40,655 bases of DNA from Bacteroidales bacterium (GCA_015060445.1 SUYL01000033.1:1-40655), one strand, 5' to 3'; shown: positions 1 through 8,553, counted from the first letter of the stretch. Notes: generated from the letters alone by a model not told the origin. A program made the numbers and translations.

Positions 1-40
1 GTATTTTCCTTTATGCATATGCCATTCTACGTTAGTCTGG

Positions 41-71
41 CAAAGATAATTTCAAATCGGCGCGCTCCAAA
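41..71 (-). promoter_or_regulatory. Bacteroidetes-type promoter for a gene off the left edge
   Basis: Read on the minus strand, TTTG (71-68) is followed after 19 nt by TATCTTTG (48-41), a full match to the Bacteroidetes -33/-7 consensus. It points left, out of the window. A minus-strand ATG at 18 is the nearest possible start that is not closed at once; the ATG at 25 runs into a stop after four codons. Confidence 0.6.
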
Positions 72-148
72 AACCTCTGTAACTACCTAACATTCAATAT
101 TTTCAAAGAACTTTTATAAATTTTTACCGGACACTAATGTGATTGACT

Positions 149-718
149 ATGAAAAAAGTGATTAATGCTGGAATTGGAGGAAAAAGTTTTGCTATGGAAG
201 AAGATGCTTATTCTGCCCTTAAGAGATATCTGGATGCATTCAGAAGCCAGAGCAAACTTGGTCTCCAGAGCAAGGAGGTAATGGAGGATCTTGAGGAGAG
301 GATTGCAGAATTGTTCTCCGAGGGTGTAACTCCCTATAAGGATGTGGTTAACATTGTTATGGTAGAGAAGGTCATTTCACAGTTGGGGATGCCTGATGGG
401 GAACCCTATACTGGAGGTGGTGCAGATCCTGTGTCAGAAATTCTGAGCGGAAACAGGCCTACAAGGAAATTCTACCGCAATCCGTGCAATAAGGCCATTG
501 CAGGTGTGTGTTCAGGCCTGGCATTGTACCTGAATGTGGACATTCTCCTTGTGAGGATTATTTTTGTTGTGGCATTGTTTATGGGATCCGCAGGTTTCTG
601 GATTTATATTATCCTGTGGATAGCGGCCCCTTTGGCTCAGACCCCTGCACAAAAATGCGAGTTGTTCGGGCTGCCGGTGACTGCAGAGAATTTAAGGAAG
701 TTTTCATCTAATAAATAG
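149..718 (+). CDS. HAAS-like/PspC domain membrane protein
   Basis: A 189-residue protein in two parts. Residues about 1-85 form a soluble helical region with a DLEERIAELF core and a later helix ending in LGMP, resembling the HAAS domain that commonly accompanies PadR regulators. Residues about 107-165 are a PspC domain (phage-shock-protein C family) with the NKAIAGVCSGLA motif and one or two membrane helices. PspC-family proteins act at the inner membrane in envelope stress; the exact role here is unknown. A TTG six bases upstream would add two residues, but ATG at 149 is preferred because the protein then begins MKKVINAG, parallel to the MKEVVNVS start of the paralogue at 1062. The PadR gene follows 5 nt after the stop, so this is the first gene of a three-gene operon. 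Confidence 0.8.
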   Translation: MKKVINAGIGGKSFAMEEDAYSALKRYLDAFRSQSKLGLQSKEVMEDLEERIAELFSEGVTPYKDVVNIVMVEKVISQLGMPDGEPYTGGGADPVSEILSGNRPTRKFYRNPCNKAIAGVCSGLALYLNVDILLVRIIFVVALFMGSAGFWIYIILWIAAPLAQTPAQKCELFGLPVTAENLRKFSSNK

Positions 719-723
719 CGGTT

Positions 724-1059
724 ATGGTTGATTCTAATGTTGACAATATAAAATCACAGATGCGTAAGGGTGTGCTGGAGTATTGTATTCTCAGTACTTT
801 GAGGGGGAAGGATGCATACGCTTCATCTTTGATTGGAGAACTTAAGGAGGCCCGGATGATTGTGGTTGAGGGGACACTGTATCCTCTTCTTACAAGGTTG
901 AAGAACCAGGGGCTGCTCAGTTACAGATGGGAGGAGAGCACCCAGGGACCTCCACGCAAATATTATTCCCTTACAGGTAAGGGGCATGAAGCTCTTGAAG
1001 AGATGGATGCCGCCTGGAAAGAGGTTGTTGATTCTGTAGAATACATTAAAAGCAAATAG
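724..1059 (+). CDS. PadR family transcriptional regulator
   Basis: A 111-residue winged-helix protein of standard PadR length. The N-terminal half has the family signature: a start helix (QMRKGVLEYCILSTL), a recognition region ending VVEGTLYPLLTRL, and a wing containing GPPRKYYSLTGKG. The short C-terminal helix (residues about 85-111) is the usual dimerisation arm. PadR proteins mostly repress nearby genes in response to ligands or stress. It lies between two PspC proteins with 5 nt and 2 nt spacing, so it very likely controls its own operon. The effector cannot be told from sequence. Confidence 0.92.
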   Translation: MVDSNVDNIKSQMRKGVLEYCILSTLRGKDAYASSLIGELKEARMIVVEGTLYPLLTRLKNQGLLSYRWEESTQGPPRKYYSLTGKGHEALEEMDAAWKEVVDSVEYIKSK

Positions 1060-1061
1060 TT

Positions 1062-2525
1062 ATGAAAGAGGTTGTAAATGTAAGCCTTCAGGGGGTGTCG
1101 TTTGTAATAGAGAAAGATGCTCTTGATCTTCTTGAGTCATATCTTGATGAATTGAGGAACCATTATGGTGAGGGAGAGGTTGAGGTTGTGGATGATATTG
1201 AGGAGAGGATTGCAGAACTCCTCATTGAGAGGGGTTGCAAGGAATCGGTAGTACAGTATCATCATGTGAGGGAGGTGATAGACATTCTGGGGCGTCCCAG
1301 CCAGATTGATGGTGAGGAGGAGAGGGAAGAGAAGGTTAGCAAGAGGATATATCGGGATACTGAGAATGGAATTGTTGCAGGTGTATGCAGCGGTTTGGGA
1401 GCATATTTCAATATGGATGCGGTTTGGGTGAGGGTGCTGTTCCTTGCTGTCTCATTTCTCATTACCACTCCTATATTCTCTATAGCGAGGAGTGTTTTAA
1501 GGATTGATTTGGGATGGGTTGGGTTCATGCTGGCCGCTTATTGCATATTGTGGATAATCATTCCTGCAGCAAAGACAGTGAGCCAGAGATGCCAGATGAG
1601 GGGGGAGGCGCAGAATGTTGACCAGATACACAGAAAGTTTGCCCAGGGGGCCAGGAATGTGGGGAGTGAAATGTGGCAGACCGGTACAAAGGTTACAGGT
1701 TCTTTCCTCTCTACTTTGTGGAGGATAATATGTTTCAGTGTTGGGGTAATCCTTACAGTAATGGGATTCGGAGGGATACTTGCACTGGGTGTACTTCTGG
1801 TGGGCTTTGATGCTGCAATGGGAATATCCCTGCTTCAGATTCCGGATTTCATGGTATTGGATATCGGGAGTACATTGTGGCTCAAAGCATTTGGAATCCT
1901 TACATTCCTGCTCCCTTGTGTGGGGATGCTGTATGGCGGGATGCAGTTGTGCTTCAGGTTCAAATCCCCTGCATGGAGGCCGGGGATGGTGCTCTTCCTG
2001 CTTTGGATGGTTTCTGCTTCCATATTCATTGTATGTTCTGTAAAGGCCTGCAGCCCATATTATAATATGGGAGATGGCTATAAGGATAAACTTTCTTTTG
2101 GGGGAGAGAAGGATACAATATATGTAGAGTGTCCAATGGCGCCCGGTATGCAGCAGGCAAAACTCAATATGGAAGCATCCCGTTGGGGGCTCAGAATGTT
2201 CTATCTCAACAACAGTATGAGGAAACAGACCAGTTTTGCCGCATATCCGCGTCTTTTAATAAGGAGATCCCAGGATGTTACTGTACCTTATGTTGAAACG
2301 GAGATAATATCGCCGTATAGGGGAACGCCTTGGGCCGGTGAAGCGGTAACTCTAAAGGACTCGCTTGTTACACTGGTTCCGGATGTATATTCAAAGGAAA
2401 AGAAATTTGCCGGAAAGATACCTGTAGTAAGATTGTATATTCCCGACAGTACAACAGTAATCCTCAAGGAGCCTATAAACCATACCTTTGGGAAGCGTTC
2501 TTACAGATGTGGAATTTTCAATTGA
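1062..2525 (+). CDS. HAAS-like/PspC domain multi-pass membrane protein
   Basis: A 487-residue protein whose first 170 residues repeat the architecture of the gene at 149. A HAAS-like helical region (about 1-83, core DIEERIAELL) is followed by a PspC domain (about 95-170, NGIVAGVCSGLGAYF). After it come further hydrophobic segments near residues 215-250, 268-295 and 305-330, then a C-terminal part of about 150 residues without membrane helices, probably periplasmic. The two PspC proteins look like products of duplication, with this one enlarged. It starts 2 nt after the PadR stop, so translation is probably coupled. The stop lies 3 nt from that of the convergent DUF456 gene. The function is inferred to be envelope sensing or stabilisation and is not shown by the sequence. 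Confidence 0.8.
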   Translation: MKEVVNVSLQGVSFVIEKDALDLLESYLDELRNHYGEGEVEVVDDIEERIAELLIERGCKESVVQYHHVREVIDILGRPSQIDGEEEREEKVSKRIYRDTENGIVAGVCSGLGAYFNMDAVWVRVLFLAVSFLITTPIFSIARSVLRIDLGWVGFMLAAYCILWIIIPAAKTVSQRCQMRGEAQNVDQIHRKFAQGARNVGSEMWQTGTKVTGSFLSTLWRIICFSVGVILTVMGFGGILALGVLLVGFDAAMGISLLQIPDFMVLDIGSTLWLKAFGILTFLLPCVGMLYGGMQLCFRFKSPAWRPGMVLFLLWMVSASIFIVCSVKACSPYYNMGDGYKDKLSFGGEKDTIYVECPMAPGMQQAKLNMEASRWGLRMFYLNNSMRKQTSFAAYPRLLIRRSQDVTVPYVETEIISPYRGTPWAGEAVTLKDSLVTLVPDVYSKEKKFAGKIPVVRLYIPDSTTVILKEPINHTFGKRSYRCGIFN

Positions 2526-2528
2526 GAA

Positions 2529-3029
2529 TCAGGCAGGGAAAAAGATAAAGCGTATTAAGTAGTAAAGCATGGTTACCGAGGCTGCAAGTTTGAGCCCGGT
2601 ACCGAAAATGAACCCCAAAAAGGCTCCAAATGCTGCAAGCAGGGAGTTTTGGAGGGGTTTTTTGTTTACCACAAATTCTGCAATGAGGGCACCAATGAAT
2701 GATCCTGCAATAATCCCGAAAGGGGGAAAGAAGACCATTCCGGCAACCATTCCTGCTATTGAATACCTTATTGCGAGTTTGGAGCCGCCGGTAATTTTTG
2801 TAAAATAGGGCTGTACCACATAATCCAGAATGGTAACTGCTGCAACTATCACAATCCATACAAGCAGGAATTTGCCGGTAATGGCATAATTCTGGTTGTT
2901 GAACAGATACATTAGGAGGATAGATGCGTATGTAAGAGGAGGGCCCGGTATTGCAGGTATGATGCATCCCGCAATGCCAGCCAATGCCATGAGGATGGCA
3001 ACAGCATCTATGAAAATCTCAAACAGCAT
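2529..3029 (-). CDS. DUF456 family membrane protein
   Basis: A 166-residue, very hydrophobic protein. It has the DUF456 pattern of an early IPAIPGPPLTYASILL segment, a conserved LDYVVQPYFTKITGGSK stretch, and glycine-rich helices after it (GMVAGMVFFPPFGIIAGSFIGALIAE). About five membrane helices are likely. No biochemical role is established for the family. Its ATG overlaps the stop of the upstream polyprenyl synthase gene by one base (TAATG), so the two are probably translationally coupled. It is the last gene of the minus-strand operon that begins with thioredoxin. Confidence 0.85.
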   Translation of the reverse strand: MLFEIFIDAVAILMALAGIAGCIIPAIPGPPLTYASILLMYLFNNQNYAITGKFLLVWIVIVAAVTILDYVVQPYFTKITGGSKLAIRYSIAGMVAGMVFFPPFGIIAGSFIGALIAEFVVNKKPLQNSLLAAFGAFLGFIFGTGLKLAASVTMLYYLIRFIFFPA

Positions 3030-4030
3030 TATGAATTCCTTTTGCCTACGTATTCAGCCAACTCAACAAGCCTCTGTTTGGCGCGGCTTTCAGGGAGAGT
3101 TGAGATTGATTCAATGGCAATTGATATATGCTTCTCCAGAATTTGCTGCGCCTTGTTTATGCCGTCATATTCATTGATGAATTCAGTTACCTTGCCAATG
3201 ATGAGTGCATCGGACTCGGTAATCTCCTCACCTTTGGTTACTGTATTCTCAATGCCGTCTATAAGTTTCCTTATCTGCTCACCTTTCTGAGGGTTTGCCT
3301 CCATGGCACACAGGAGCGGCAGTGTAATCTTGCGCTCCTTTATGTCTGCTCCGGCAAGTTTTCCGGTATCCATCTTAGGGGAGTAGTCAAAGATGTCATC
3401 CCTCATCTGGAACGCAAGCCCAAGGTGGAACGCATAGTCGGATACTTTGTCAATGGTTTTCTGGGTGGCTCCGGCAGAAATGGCGCCGCTCTTTACAGCC
3501 GCTATGAAGAGGCTGGCAGTCTTGCACTCAATGATCCTGTAGTAATCTTCCATGGTGGTATCCAGTTCCTCCGCCTTTTCCATTTGTATTATCTCACCTA
3601 CGGAGAGGTCGTGGAGGGCTTTGGTAAAGTGCCCAAGGATTTCATTGTTGCAGTTATTGATCAGCAGATACATTCCCCTTGCAAGCCAGTAGTCGCCTGT
3701 AAGGACAGAAGCAGCCGGACTGAATGCGGCCTTTACCGTAGGGACACCCCTTCTCATGTCTCCGTTGTCGGCCACATCATCATGTAAAAGTGTGGCTGTG
3801 TGTATTATTTCACACACAGCGGCACACTCATAACTCATTTGTGAGACTTTTCCGCAGGCCTGGGCTGCGAGCAGGCACAACACAGGGCGGAGTTGTTTTC
3901 CGGCCGTATCAATAATGTACCCGTTCAATTTGGAAAGGAGTCTGTTGTCATGGGCAAGAGCCCTTTTGAGGGCTTCCCCGTAACTGCTCCAGTCCTGCGC
4001 CAGTTCCTGTTTTACCAAGTCAAGTCTCAT
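3029..4030 (-). CDS. trans-polyprenyl diphosphate synthase
   Basis: A 333-residue member of the class I polyprenyl synthase family, which condenses isopentenyl diphosphate onto allylic diphosphates to make long chains for quinones or other lipids. Both aspartate-rich magnesium sites are present: DDVAD at residues 84-88, followed by NGDMRRG, and DDIFD at 211-215. The substrate lysine/arginine region is GKQLRPV (about 44-50). The length and first DDxxD setting fit octaprenyl/heptaprenyl synthase-like enzymes better than short-chain FPP synthases, but chain length cannot be settled by eye. It sits 10 nt downstream of the barrel protein gene and overlaps the DUF456 start by one base. Confidence 0.9.
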   Translation of the reverse strand: MRLDLVKQELAQDWSSYGEALKRALAHDNRLLSKLNGYIIDTAGKQLRPVLCLLAAQACGKVSQMSYECAAVCEIIHTATLLHDDVADNGDMRRGVPTVKAAFSPAASVLTGDYWLARGMYLLINNCNNEILGHFTKALHDLSVGEIIQMEKAEELDTTMEDYYRIIECKTASLFIAAVKSGAISAGATQKTIDKVSDYAFHLGLAFQMRDDIFDYSPKMDTGKLAGADIKERKITLPLLCAMEANPQKGEQIRKLIDGIENTVTKGEEITESDALIIGKVTEFINEYDGINKAQQILEKHISIAIESISTLPESRAKQRLVELAEYVGKRNS

Positions 4031-4040
4031 CTGAAAAAAA

Positions 4041-4643
4041 TTAGAAGAAGAAGGCTACTGAAAGTTCAAACCCTTTGTTCTTGCCACCTTTGAGTGATTT
4101 GTAACCGTTCCACTCAAAATCGGCCACGCTGTTCAGTTCCCAATTGTATCTGCCGCTTATCTGGAGTTTCCAGATGTCTATACCTGCTCCCACTCCTATA
4201 CCGTACTTGAATTTCTCAGCATCAAACTTGAGATTGTCAACACTGTTTGAAGAAGAGAGCGTATAGCCTATGTATGGGGCAACCTGAATGAAAGGTCTCA
4301 GCAGTATGAGATCCATTCCCATCTGCAGGCTTACAGGTAGTATGAGGTTCCTAACTTCAAGATCACCATGATGTGAAGCTCCTCCATACATTATTGGGCC
4401 AAAATCACAGGAAGTCTGGCTATATACGAGTTCGGGCTGTATGGCCAGACCCACTACAGGAACTTTAAACTTGTACAAGATACCCACATTAAAACCTGTG
4501 GAATTATCTACATTCTGGTCAAGAGCCTGTATGTCAATATCTGACAGCCTGTTGTAATTAAGGCCGCCTTTGATACCAAACTGTGAAAAACCCTGAACTG
4601 AAAATAGCAGGAAAGCCGTTACAAGTAAAAGAACCTTCTTCAT
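4041..4643 (-). CDS. outer membrane beta-barrel protein, PorT-like
   Basis: A 200-residue protein with a clear signal peptide (MKKVLLLVTAFLLFSVQGFSQ). It then has the FGIKGGLNYNRLSD opening typical of the PorT/outer-membrane beta-barrel families of Bacteroidetes. Alternating hydrophobic strands run to a C-terminus ending in phenylalanines (SVAFFF), a usual barrel-insertion signal. About eight strands would fit this length. The specific role is unknown. It lies 40 nt downstream of trxA and 10 nt upstream of the polyprenyl synthase, on the same strand. Confidence 0.82.
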   Translation of the reverse strand: MKKVLLLVTAFLLFSVQGFSQFGIKGGLNYNRLSDIDIQALDQNVDNSTGFNVGILYKFKVPVVGLAIQPELVYSQTSCDFGPIMYGGASHHGDLEVRNLILPVSLQMGMDLILLRPFIQVAPYIGYTLSSSNSVDNLKFDAEKFKYGIGVGAGIDIWKLQISGRYNWELNSVADFEWNGYKSLKGGKNKGFELSVAFFF

Positions 4644-4683
4644 AAATTGCGTTTTTAATTATTATTGAAAAAAAGGAGCCGGA

Positions 4684-5001
4684 TTACAGCAAAGCGTTGA
4701 GTTTCTCAACTATTGCAGCCTTGCTGGTAGAACCCACAAGTTTGTCCTTAACCTCACCGCCTTTGAAGAACAATAGTGTAGGGATGTTTCTGATACCATA
4801 CTCTGCAGGAGCATCTGCTGCATCATCAACATTGCATTTTCCTACAACAGCCTTGCCCTCAAACTCTGTTGCAACCTCATCAATAATTGGGCCAATTGCC
4901 TTGCATGGGCCGCACCATGTTGCCCAAAAATCCACCAATACAGGTTTCTCACTCTCAAGAACTACCTCTTTGAAGTTAGAATCATTAATCTCTAGTGCCA
5001 T
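4684..5001 (-). CDS. trxA: thioredoxin
   Basis: A 105-residue classical thioredoxin, a cytoplasmic disulfide reductase recycled by thioredoxin reductase. The active site is WCGPC with Cys30 and Cys33. The buried Asp24 (VDFWATWC) and the cis-proline loop (RNIPTLLFF) are present. There is no signal peptide, so it is cytoplasmic. It is the first gene of the minus-strand group running to the DUF456 gene. The upstream 185 nt (5002-5186) is AT-rich and is shared with the divergent lipoprotein gene; I saw no complete promoter for trxA in it. Confidence 0.96.
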   Translation of the reverse strand: MALEINDSNFKEVVLESEKPVLVDFWATWCGPCKAIGPIIDEVATEFEGKAVVGKCNVDDAADAPAEYGIRNIPTLLFFKGGEVKDKLVGSTSKAAIVEKLNALL

Positions 5002-5162
5002 AATTTTTATTTTTTATTGTTATAAATTCAAAAGTCTTGCTAAAATACTCCAAAAAATGGAAATATCCAATTTTGCCATCGCAATTGAAACAAATAAGAA
5101 ACTATTTTGTGCGATTGAGGAGAATAATTGTTAAAGGCAAAGCCGATTATGCATTAAATTGC

Positions 5163-5170
5163 TATATTTG
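5163..5170 (+). promoter_or_regulatory. -7 box TATATTTG upstream of the AT-rich lipoprotein gene
   Basis: TATATTTG matches the Bacteroidetes -7 consensus and lies 16 nt before the ATG at 5187. No TTTG is found at the expected -33 position, so the match is partial. Confidence 0.4.
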
Positions 5171-5186
5171 TGAGTAATCACATTGT

Positions 5187-6563
5187 ATGAATATGGAAAG
5201 TAATAAATCTATATATAAATTATTAGGTTTGATTTTGCTGAGTCTTCTTACATCATGCTATTCGATTGATGATGAATTATGTTTGGGAGAAGAGGATTGC
5301 AATGAGAAAGAAAGGATTATCTTGTCTGCGATAGAGTGGTATGGAACAAATGTCAACACTACTAAATCATCTGATTCTTGGTTGCCGATATGGGAAGATG
5401 CAGTTGTTGAATCTAATAGATTTACATCTGTCGTAGATGTTCCTTTATCCTTCTTCAGGGAAAGAGTGTTCTTAAGTAAAGGGAATAATATTGGGAATGA
5501 TGAGATTAATAGAAATATAACTAGGCTTATCATTGAATATAATAAGGAAGATGATGTGTATAGAGGTTTTATAATGTATATTGTCCCATCGGAGGAGTAT
5601 TATAACTCGCATGGTGCGACTCTGGATGATTGCTATAGTAAGATTAACTTGGATTTTTCGGGTGATATTAAATACTTTTATTTGAATGGAGATCCTTTTT
5701 GCTCATATACTGTGGATAATGGTTATATACAGGAATTTAAAAGAGGAGTCAAAAATTCAGTAACAAAGGCAAGTCCCAAATTGGAATGTGAGGATATTTT
5801 AACCATTACGTATACGGAATGGACTTATAACAATTCAACCATAGTTGAAATAAGTAATGTTAATTATAGTATAGAAACAGTATGTTGGGAAGTTGGAAAT
5901 GATGGTTTGAGGGAGCAAGTTACAGAGTTGCCTCCAAAGTTCCCTGGAGGTGGGAGTATGGCGCTTGTTCCAGAGTATGTTTCAACTGTTTCCAGCAATA
6001 TAGTGTATAGAGATACAACAGGCATGACCGAGATAGAAAATCAGTTGCAACAGATGCTGAATGATACCACGTTAAAGAAATTGATTAGTTATTTATCTGG
6101 TAGTACAATAGAGTTTGTTTATGTCAATGTTTTGCCAAATAATGCGCAAATGACTTTCATATATGATAGAGATGCCGATTCTTTTATAATAAAATATATT
6201 AATGGGGGAATATCAGTTGGTGGAATATATCATGAACTGTCGCATGCCTGGTTTAAAATTAATTACCCTAATTCAATAATAAGTGATGAGCAGAATCCTG
6301 AGATTATAGCAGTAATCGCAGAATTTTTGGCTCAGAGAAACATTTATGGGCTTGATAAAGTGTATTTGCAAGGGTTTGGATTGGGTGATTGGATGGTGAC
6401 AATACGGGATATATTAAGTAATCCGGCAGATACAGTTTGTATAGATAAATTTATTTCGGCTTTCCAATCGGGTAGAGGCTGTGTTCCTCCATACGATAAG
6501 TTGACTCTTAAGAAGCCCTTAATATATGAGCAGATTAAGAAGTTTGTTGAATTGTTTTATTAA
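5187..6563 (+). CDS. predicted zincin-type lipoprotein, function unknown
   Basis: A 458-residue protein not assigned to a named family here. A type II signal peptide ends in LLTSC, making Cys24 the lipidated residue. The following YSIDDE carries acidic residues like those of Bacteroidetes surface-export signals, so it may be surface exposed (inference). Near the C-terminus is a zinc-protease motif HELSH (His349, Glu350, His353), followed by Ala-Trp and then a helix with Glu379 that could be a third ligand. A linker FPGGG (about 250) separates the N-terminal region from this putative catalytic region. The coding region is visibly richer in A and T than its neighbours, with many ATA and AAT codons, suggesting transfer. 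The next gene overlaps its stop by one base. It could instead be an inactive scaffold. Confidence 0.72.
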   Translation: MNMESNKSIYKLLGLILLSLLTSCYSIDDELCLGEEDCNEKERIILSAIEWYGTNVNTTKSSDSWLPIWEDAVVESNRFTSVVDVPLSFFRERVFLSKGNNIGNDEINRNITRLIIEYNKEDDVYRGFIMYIVPSEEYYNSHGATLDDCYSKINLDFSGDIKYFYLNGDPFCSYTVDNGYIQEFKRGVKNSVTKASPKLECEDILTITYTEWTYNNSTIVEISNVNYSIETVCWEVGNDGLREQVTELPPKFPGGGSMALVPEYVSTVSSNIVYRDTTGMTEIENQLQQMLNDTTLKKLISYLSGSTIEFVYVNVLPNNAQMTFIYDRDADSFIIKYINGGISVGGIYHELSHAWFKINYPNSIISDEQNPEIIAVIAEFLAQRNIYGLDKVYLQGFGLGDWMVTIRDILSNPADTVCIDKFISAFQSGRGCVPPYDKLTLKKPLIYEQIKKFVELFY

Positions 6564-7303
6564 TGAGATTTATACCAATCATACTATCGCTACTTGTTGT
6601 TTTATCCATGTATGGACAACAAAGTGGTACCAGCGTGATTAACATTGAGAATTTTATACATCATTCATCAGAATCTTATTTTTATAAAAGTTCTTCAGGA
6701 CAAATAGATACGTTAATAATAGCAGGTGTTAGCACCGAGTATAATCTCCTGTATATAACTGCAGATGTGATAGGTATAATCAATAAGGAGTATTTCGCCA
6801 CTTTTAATGATGCAGTATATAGCTTGATCGATGTGAGGTGGCCATATGAAGGCCGTACCAATTCATTTTTGGATACAGATGCTGAGGAACAGCTTTATAG
6901 AGCCTTTACTCGGGTGTTTGCCAAGAAAGAGTATAGAAAAATGCAGCGGGATCTGAAAAAGTATCTGAGAAGTGTGGATTTTGGTGTGTCAGATTGGATG
7001 GCGGAGAAGGATGGCACAAATAAGTATACAATAAATGACTGGTTGACGCTCTATGGGCGGGATTTTTTTAACATATACATTGGAATGGACAGCAATAATG
7101 AAGTAGGATTGATCTATTTCAGGTTCCAGAACATAAAATTTTTCAGGAATCTCAATCCCGACAGACTATTTGAGTTGGAACGGAACATATTGGAAAGGAT
7201 AACCTTTAAACCGATGGTATTGCCTCCTCCGGAAAACATGGTCACTTTGTATTTGCTTTCCCTAGATATGAATAAATTGAAGGATTACTACAAAAATAAT
7301 TAA
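6563..7303 (+). CDS. secreted protein of unknown function, partner of the zincin lipoprotein
   Basis: A 246-residue protein with an N-terminal signal peptide (hydrophobic residues about 3-17, probable cleavage after MYGQ). No known domain is recognised. The mature part is rich in aromatic and charged residues, with a basic helical stretch around residues 105-140 (FTRVFAKKEYRKMQRDLKKYL) and no cysteines. The ATG overlaps the stop of the lipoprotein gene (TAATG), so the two are probably co-translated and work together. It shares the AT-rich composition of that gene. It could be an accessory, substrate or inhibitor of the zincin; sequence alone does not say. kbl starts only 20 nt downstream. Confidence 0.7.
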   Translation: MRFIPIILSLLVVLSMYGQQSGTSVINIENFIHHSSESYFYKSSSGQIDTLIIAGVSTEYNLLYITADVIGIINKEYFATFNDAVYSLIDVRWPYEGRTNSFLDTDAEEQLYRAFTRVFAKKEYRKMQRDLKKYLRSVDFGVSDWMAEKDGTNKYTINDWLTLYGRDFFNIYIGMDSNNEVGLIYFRFQNIKFFRNLNPDRLFELERNILERITFKPMVLPPPENMVTLYLLSLDMNKLKDYYKNN

Positions 7304-7323
7304 ACTAATATAGAAACTGAATT

Positions 7324-8514
7324 ATGTATACAGATTTCCAGTCTTATTTGCAGACCACCCTCAAGGAGATTGAGGAGGCCGGCCTTTACAAGAATGAAAG
7401 GGTAATTGTCTCTCCACAGAGAGCCGCAATTAAGGTGAGCACAGGCAAGGATGTGCTTAATTTCTGTGCAAACAACTATTTGGGCCTTTCAGACAATCAG
7501 GAACTTATTGATGCAGCCAAGAAAGCCTTGGATGAGAGGGGCTTTGGAATGTCAAGCGTACGTTTCATCTGCGGAACACAGGACCTTCACAAGGAGTTGG
7601 AGCAGAAAATTGCAGAGTTCTTCGGTACAGAGGATACAATCTTGTACGCAGCATGTTTCGATGCAAACGGTGGCGTATTTGAGCCGTTGTTCACAGAGGA
7701 GGATGCAATTATCTCGGATGCCCTCAACCACGCTTCTATCATTGACGGCGTAAGACTTTGCAAGGCAAAACGCTACAGGTATTCAAACGCAAACATGGAG
7801 GAGCTTGAGGAGTGCCTCAAACAGGCCCAGGCCCAGAGATACAGGGTTATCGTAACAGATGGCGTATTCTCTATGGACGGCAACGTTTGCCCTCTTGACA
7901 AAATCCACGCACTTGCAGAGAAATACAATGCAATGGTAATGGTTGATGAGTCACACTCAGCAGGTGTAGTAGGCCAGACAGGTAGAGGTACAACAGAACT
8001 TCATAACCTCAGGGGCAAGATAGAGATCATCACAGGTACCCTTGGCAAGGCGTTCGGAGGTGCTATTGGTGGTTTCACTACAGGTAAGAAAGAGATTATT
8101 GCAATGTTGCGCCAACGTTCACGCCCTTACCTTTTCTCAAACTCAATACCTCCAATGGTTGCTGCTGCAGGCTGCGCAATGTTTGACATGATGGCCCGCA
8201 CAAACGAGTTGCAGGATAAACTGCATGCAAATACAGAGTATTTCGTAGCCCAGATGAAAGCAGCAGGCTTTGATATCAAACCAACCCAGAGTGCAATTTG
8301 TGCAGTAATGCTTTACGATGCAAAACTTTCACAGCAGATGGCCGAGAAACTTCTGGACGAGGGTATTTATGTAGTAGGTTTCTACTACCCTGTAGTTCCT
8401 AAGGACCAGGCCCGTATCCGTGTTCAGATCTCTGCCGGACACGAGAGGGAGCATTTGGACAAGGCAATTGCCGCATTCACAAAGATTGGCAAGGAGTTGG
8501 GTGTAATCAAATAA
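7324..8514 (+). CDS. kbl: 2-amino-3-ketobutyrate CoA ligase (glycine C-acetyltransferase)
   Basis: A 396-residue PLP enzyme of the alpha-oxoamine synthase family, close to the usual Kbl length. It cleaves 2-amino-3-ketobutyrate with CoA to glycine and acetyl-CoA, the second step of threonine breakdown. The PLP lysine is Lys242 in GTLGKAFGG. The upstream VDESHSAGVVG aspartate/histidine motif and the NNYLGLS substrate region are intact. The family also includes serine palmitoyltransferase and AONS, but the motifs and length fit Kbl best. Threonine dehydrogenase is not next to it; gcvP, which also handles glycine, is 27 kb away. Only 20 nt separates it from the AT-rich gene upstream, so it may be read from that transcript. 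A strong terminator follows. Confidence 0.92.
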   Translation: MYTDFQSYLQTTLKEIEEAGLYKNERVIVSPQRAAIKVSTGKDVLNFCANNYLGLSDNQELIDAAKKALDERGFGMSSVRFICGTQDLHKELEQKIAEFFGTEDTILYAACFDANGGVFEPLFTEEDAIISDALNHASIIDGVRLCKAKRYRYSNANMEELEECLKQAQAQRYRVIVTDGVFSMDGNVCPLDKIHALAEKYNAMVMVDESHSAGVVGQTGRGTTELHNLRGKIEIITGTLGKAFGGAIGGFTTGKKEIIAMLRQRSRPYLFSNSIPPMVAAAGCAMFDMMARTNELQDKLHANTEYFVAQMKAAGFDIKPTQSAICAVMLYDAKLSQQMAEKLLDEGIYVVGFYYPVVPKDQARIRVQISAGHEREHLDKAIAAFTKIGKELGVIK

Positions 8515-8553
8515 TATCCCCTTCCCGACAAAAGATATCATCTTCGTATAAGG

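Noticed and set aside
3128-3787. A 219-codon frame antisense to the polyprenyl synthase gene
   Set aside because: The opposite strand carries both DDxxD motifs of a known enzyme; this frame has no recognisable features.
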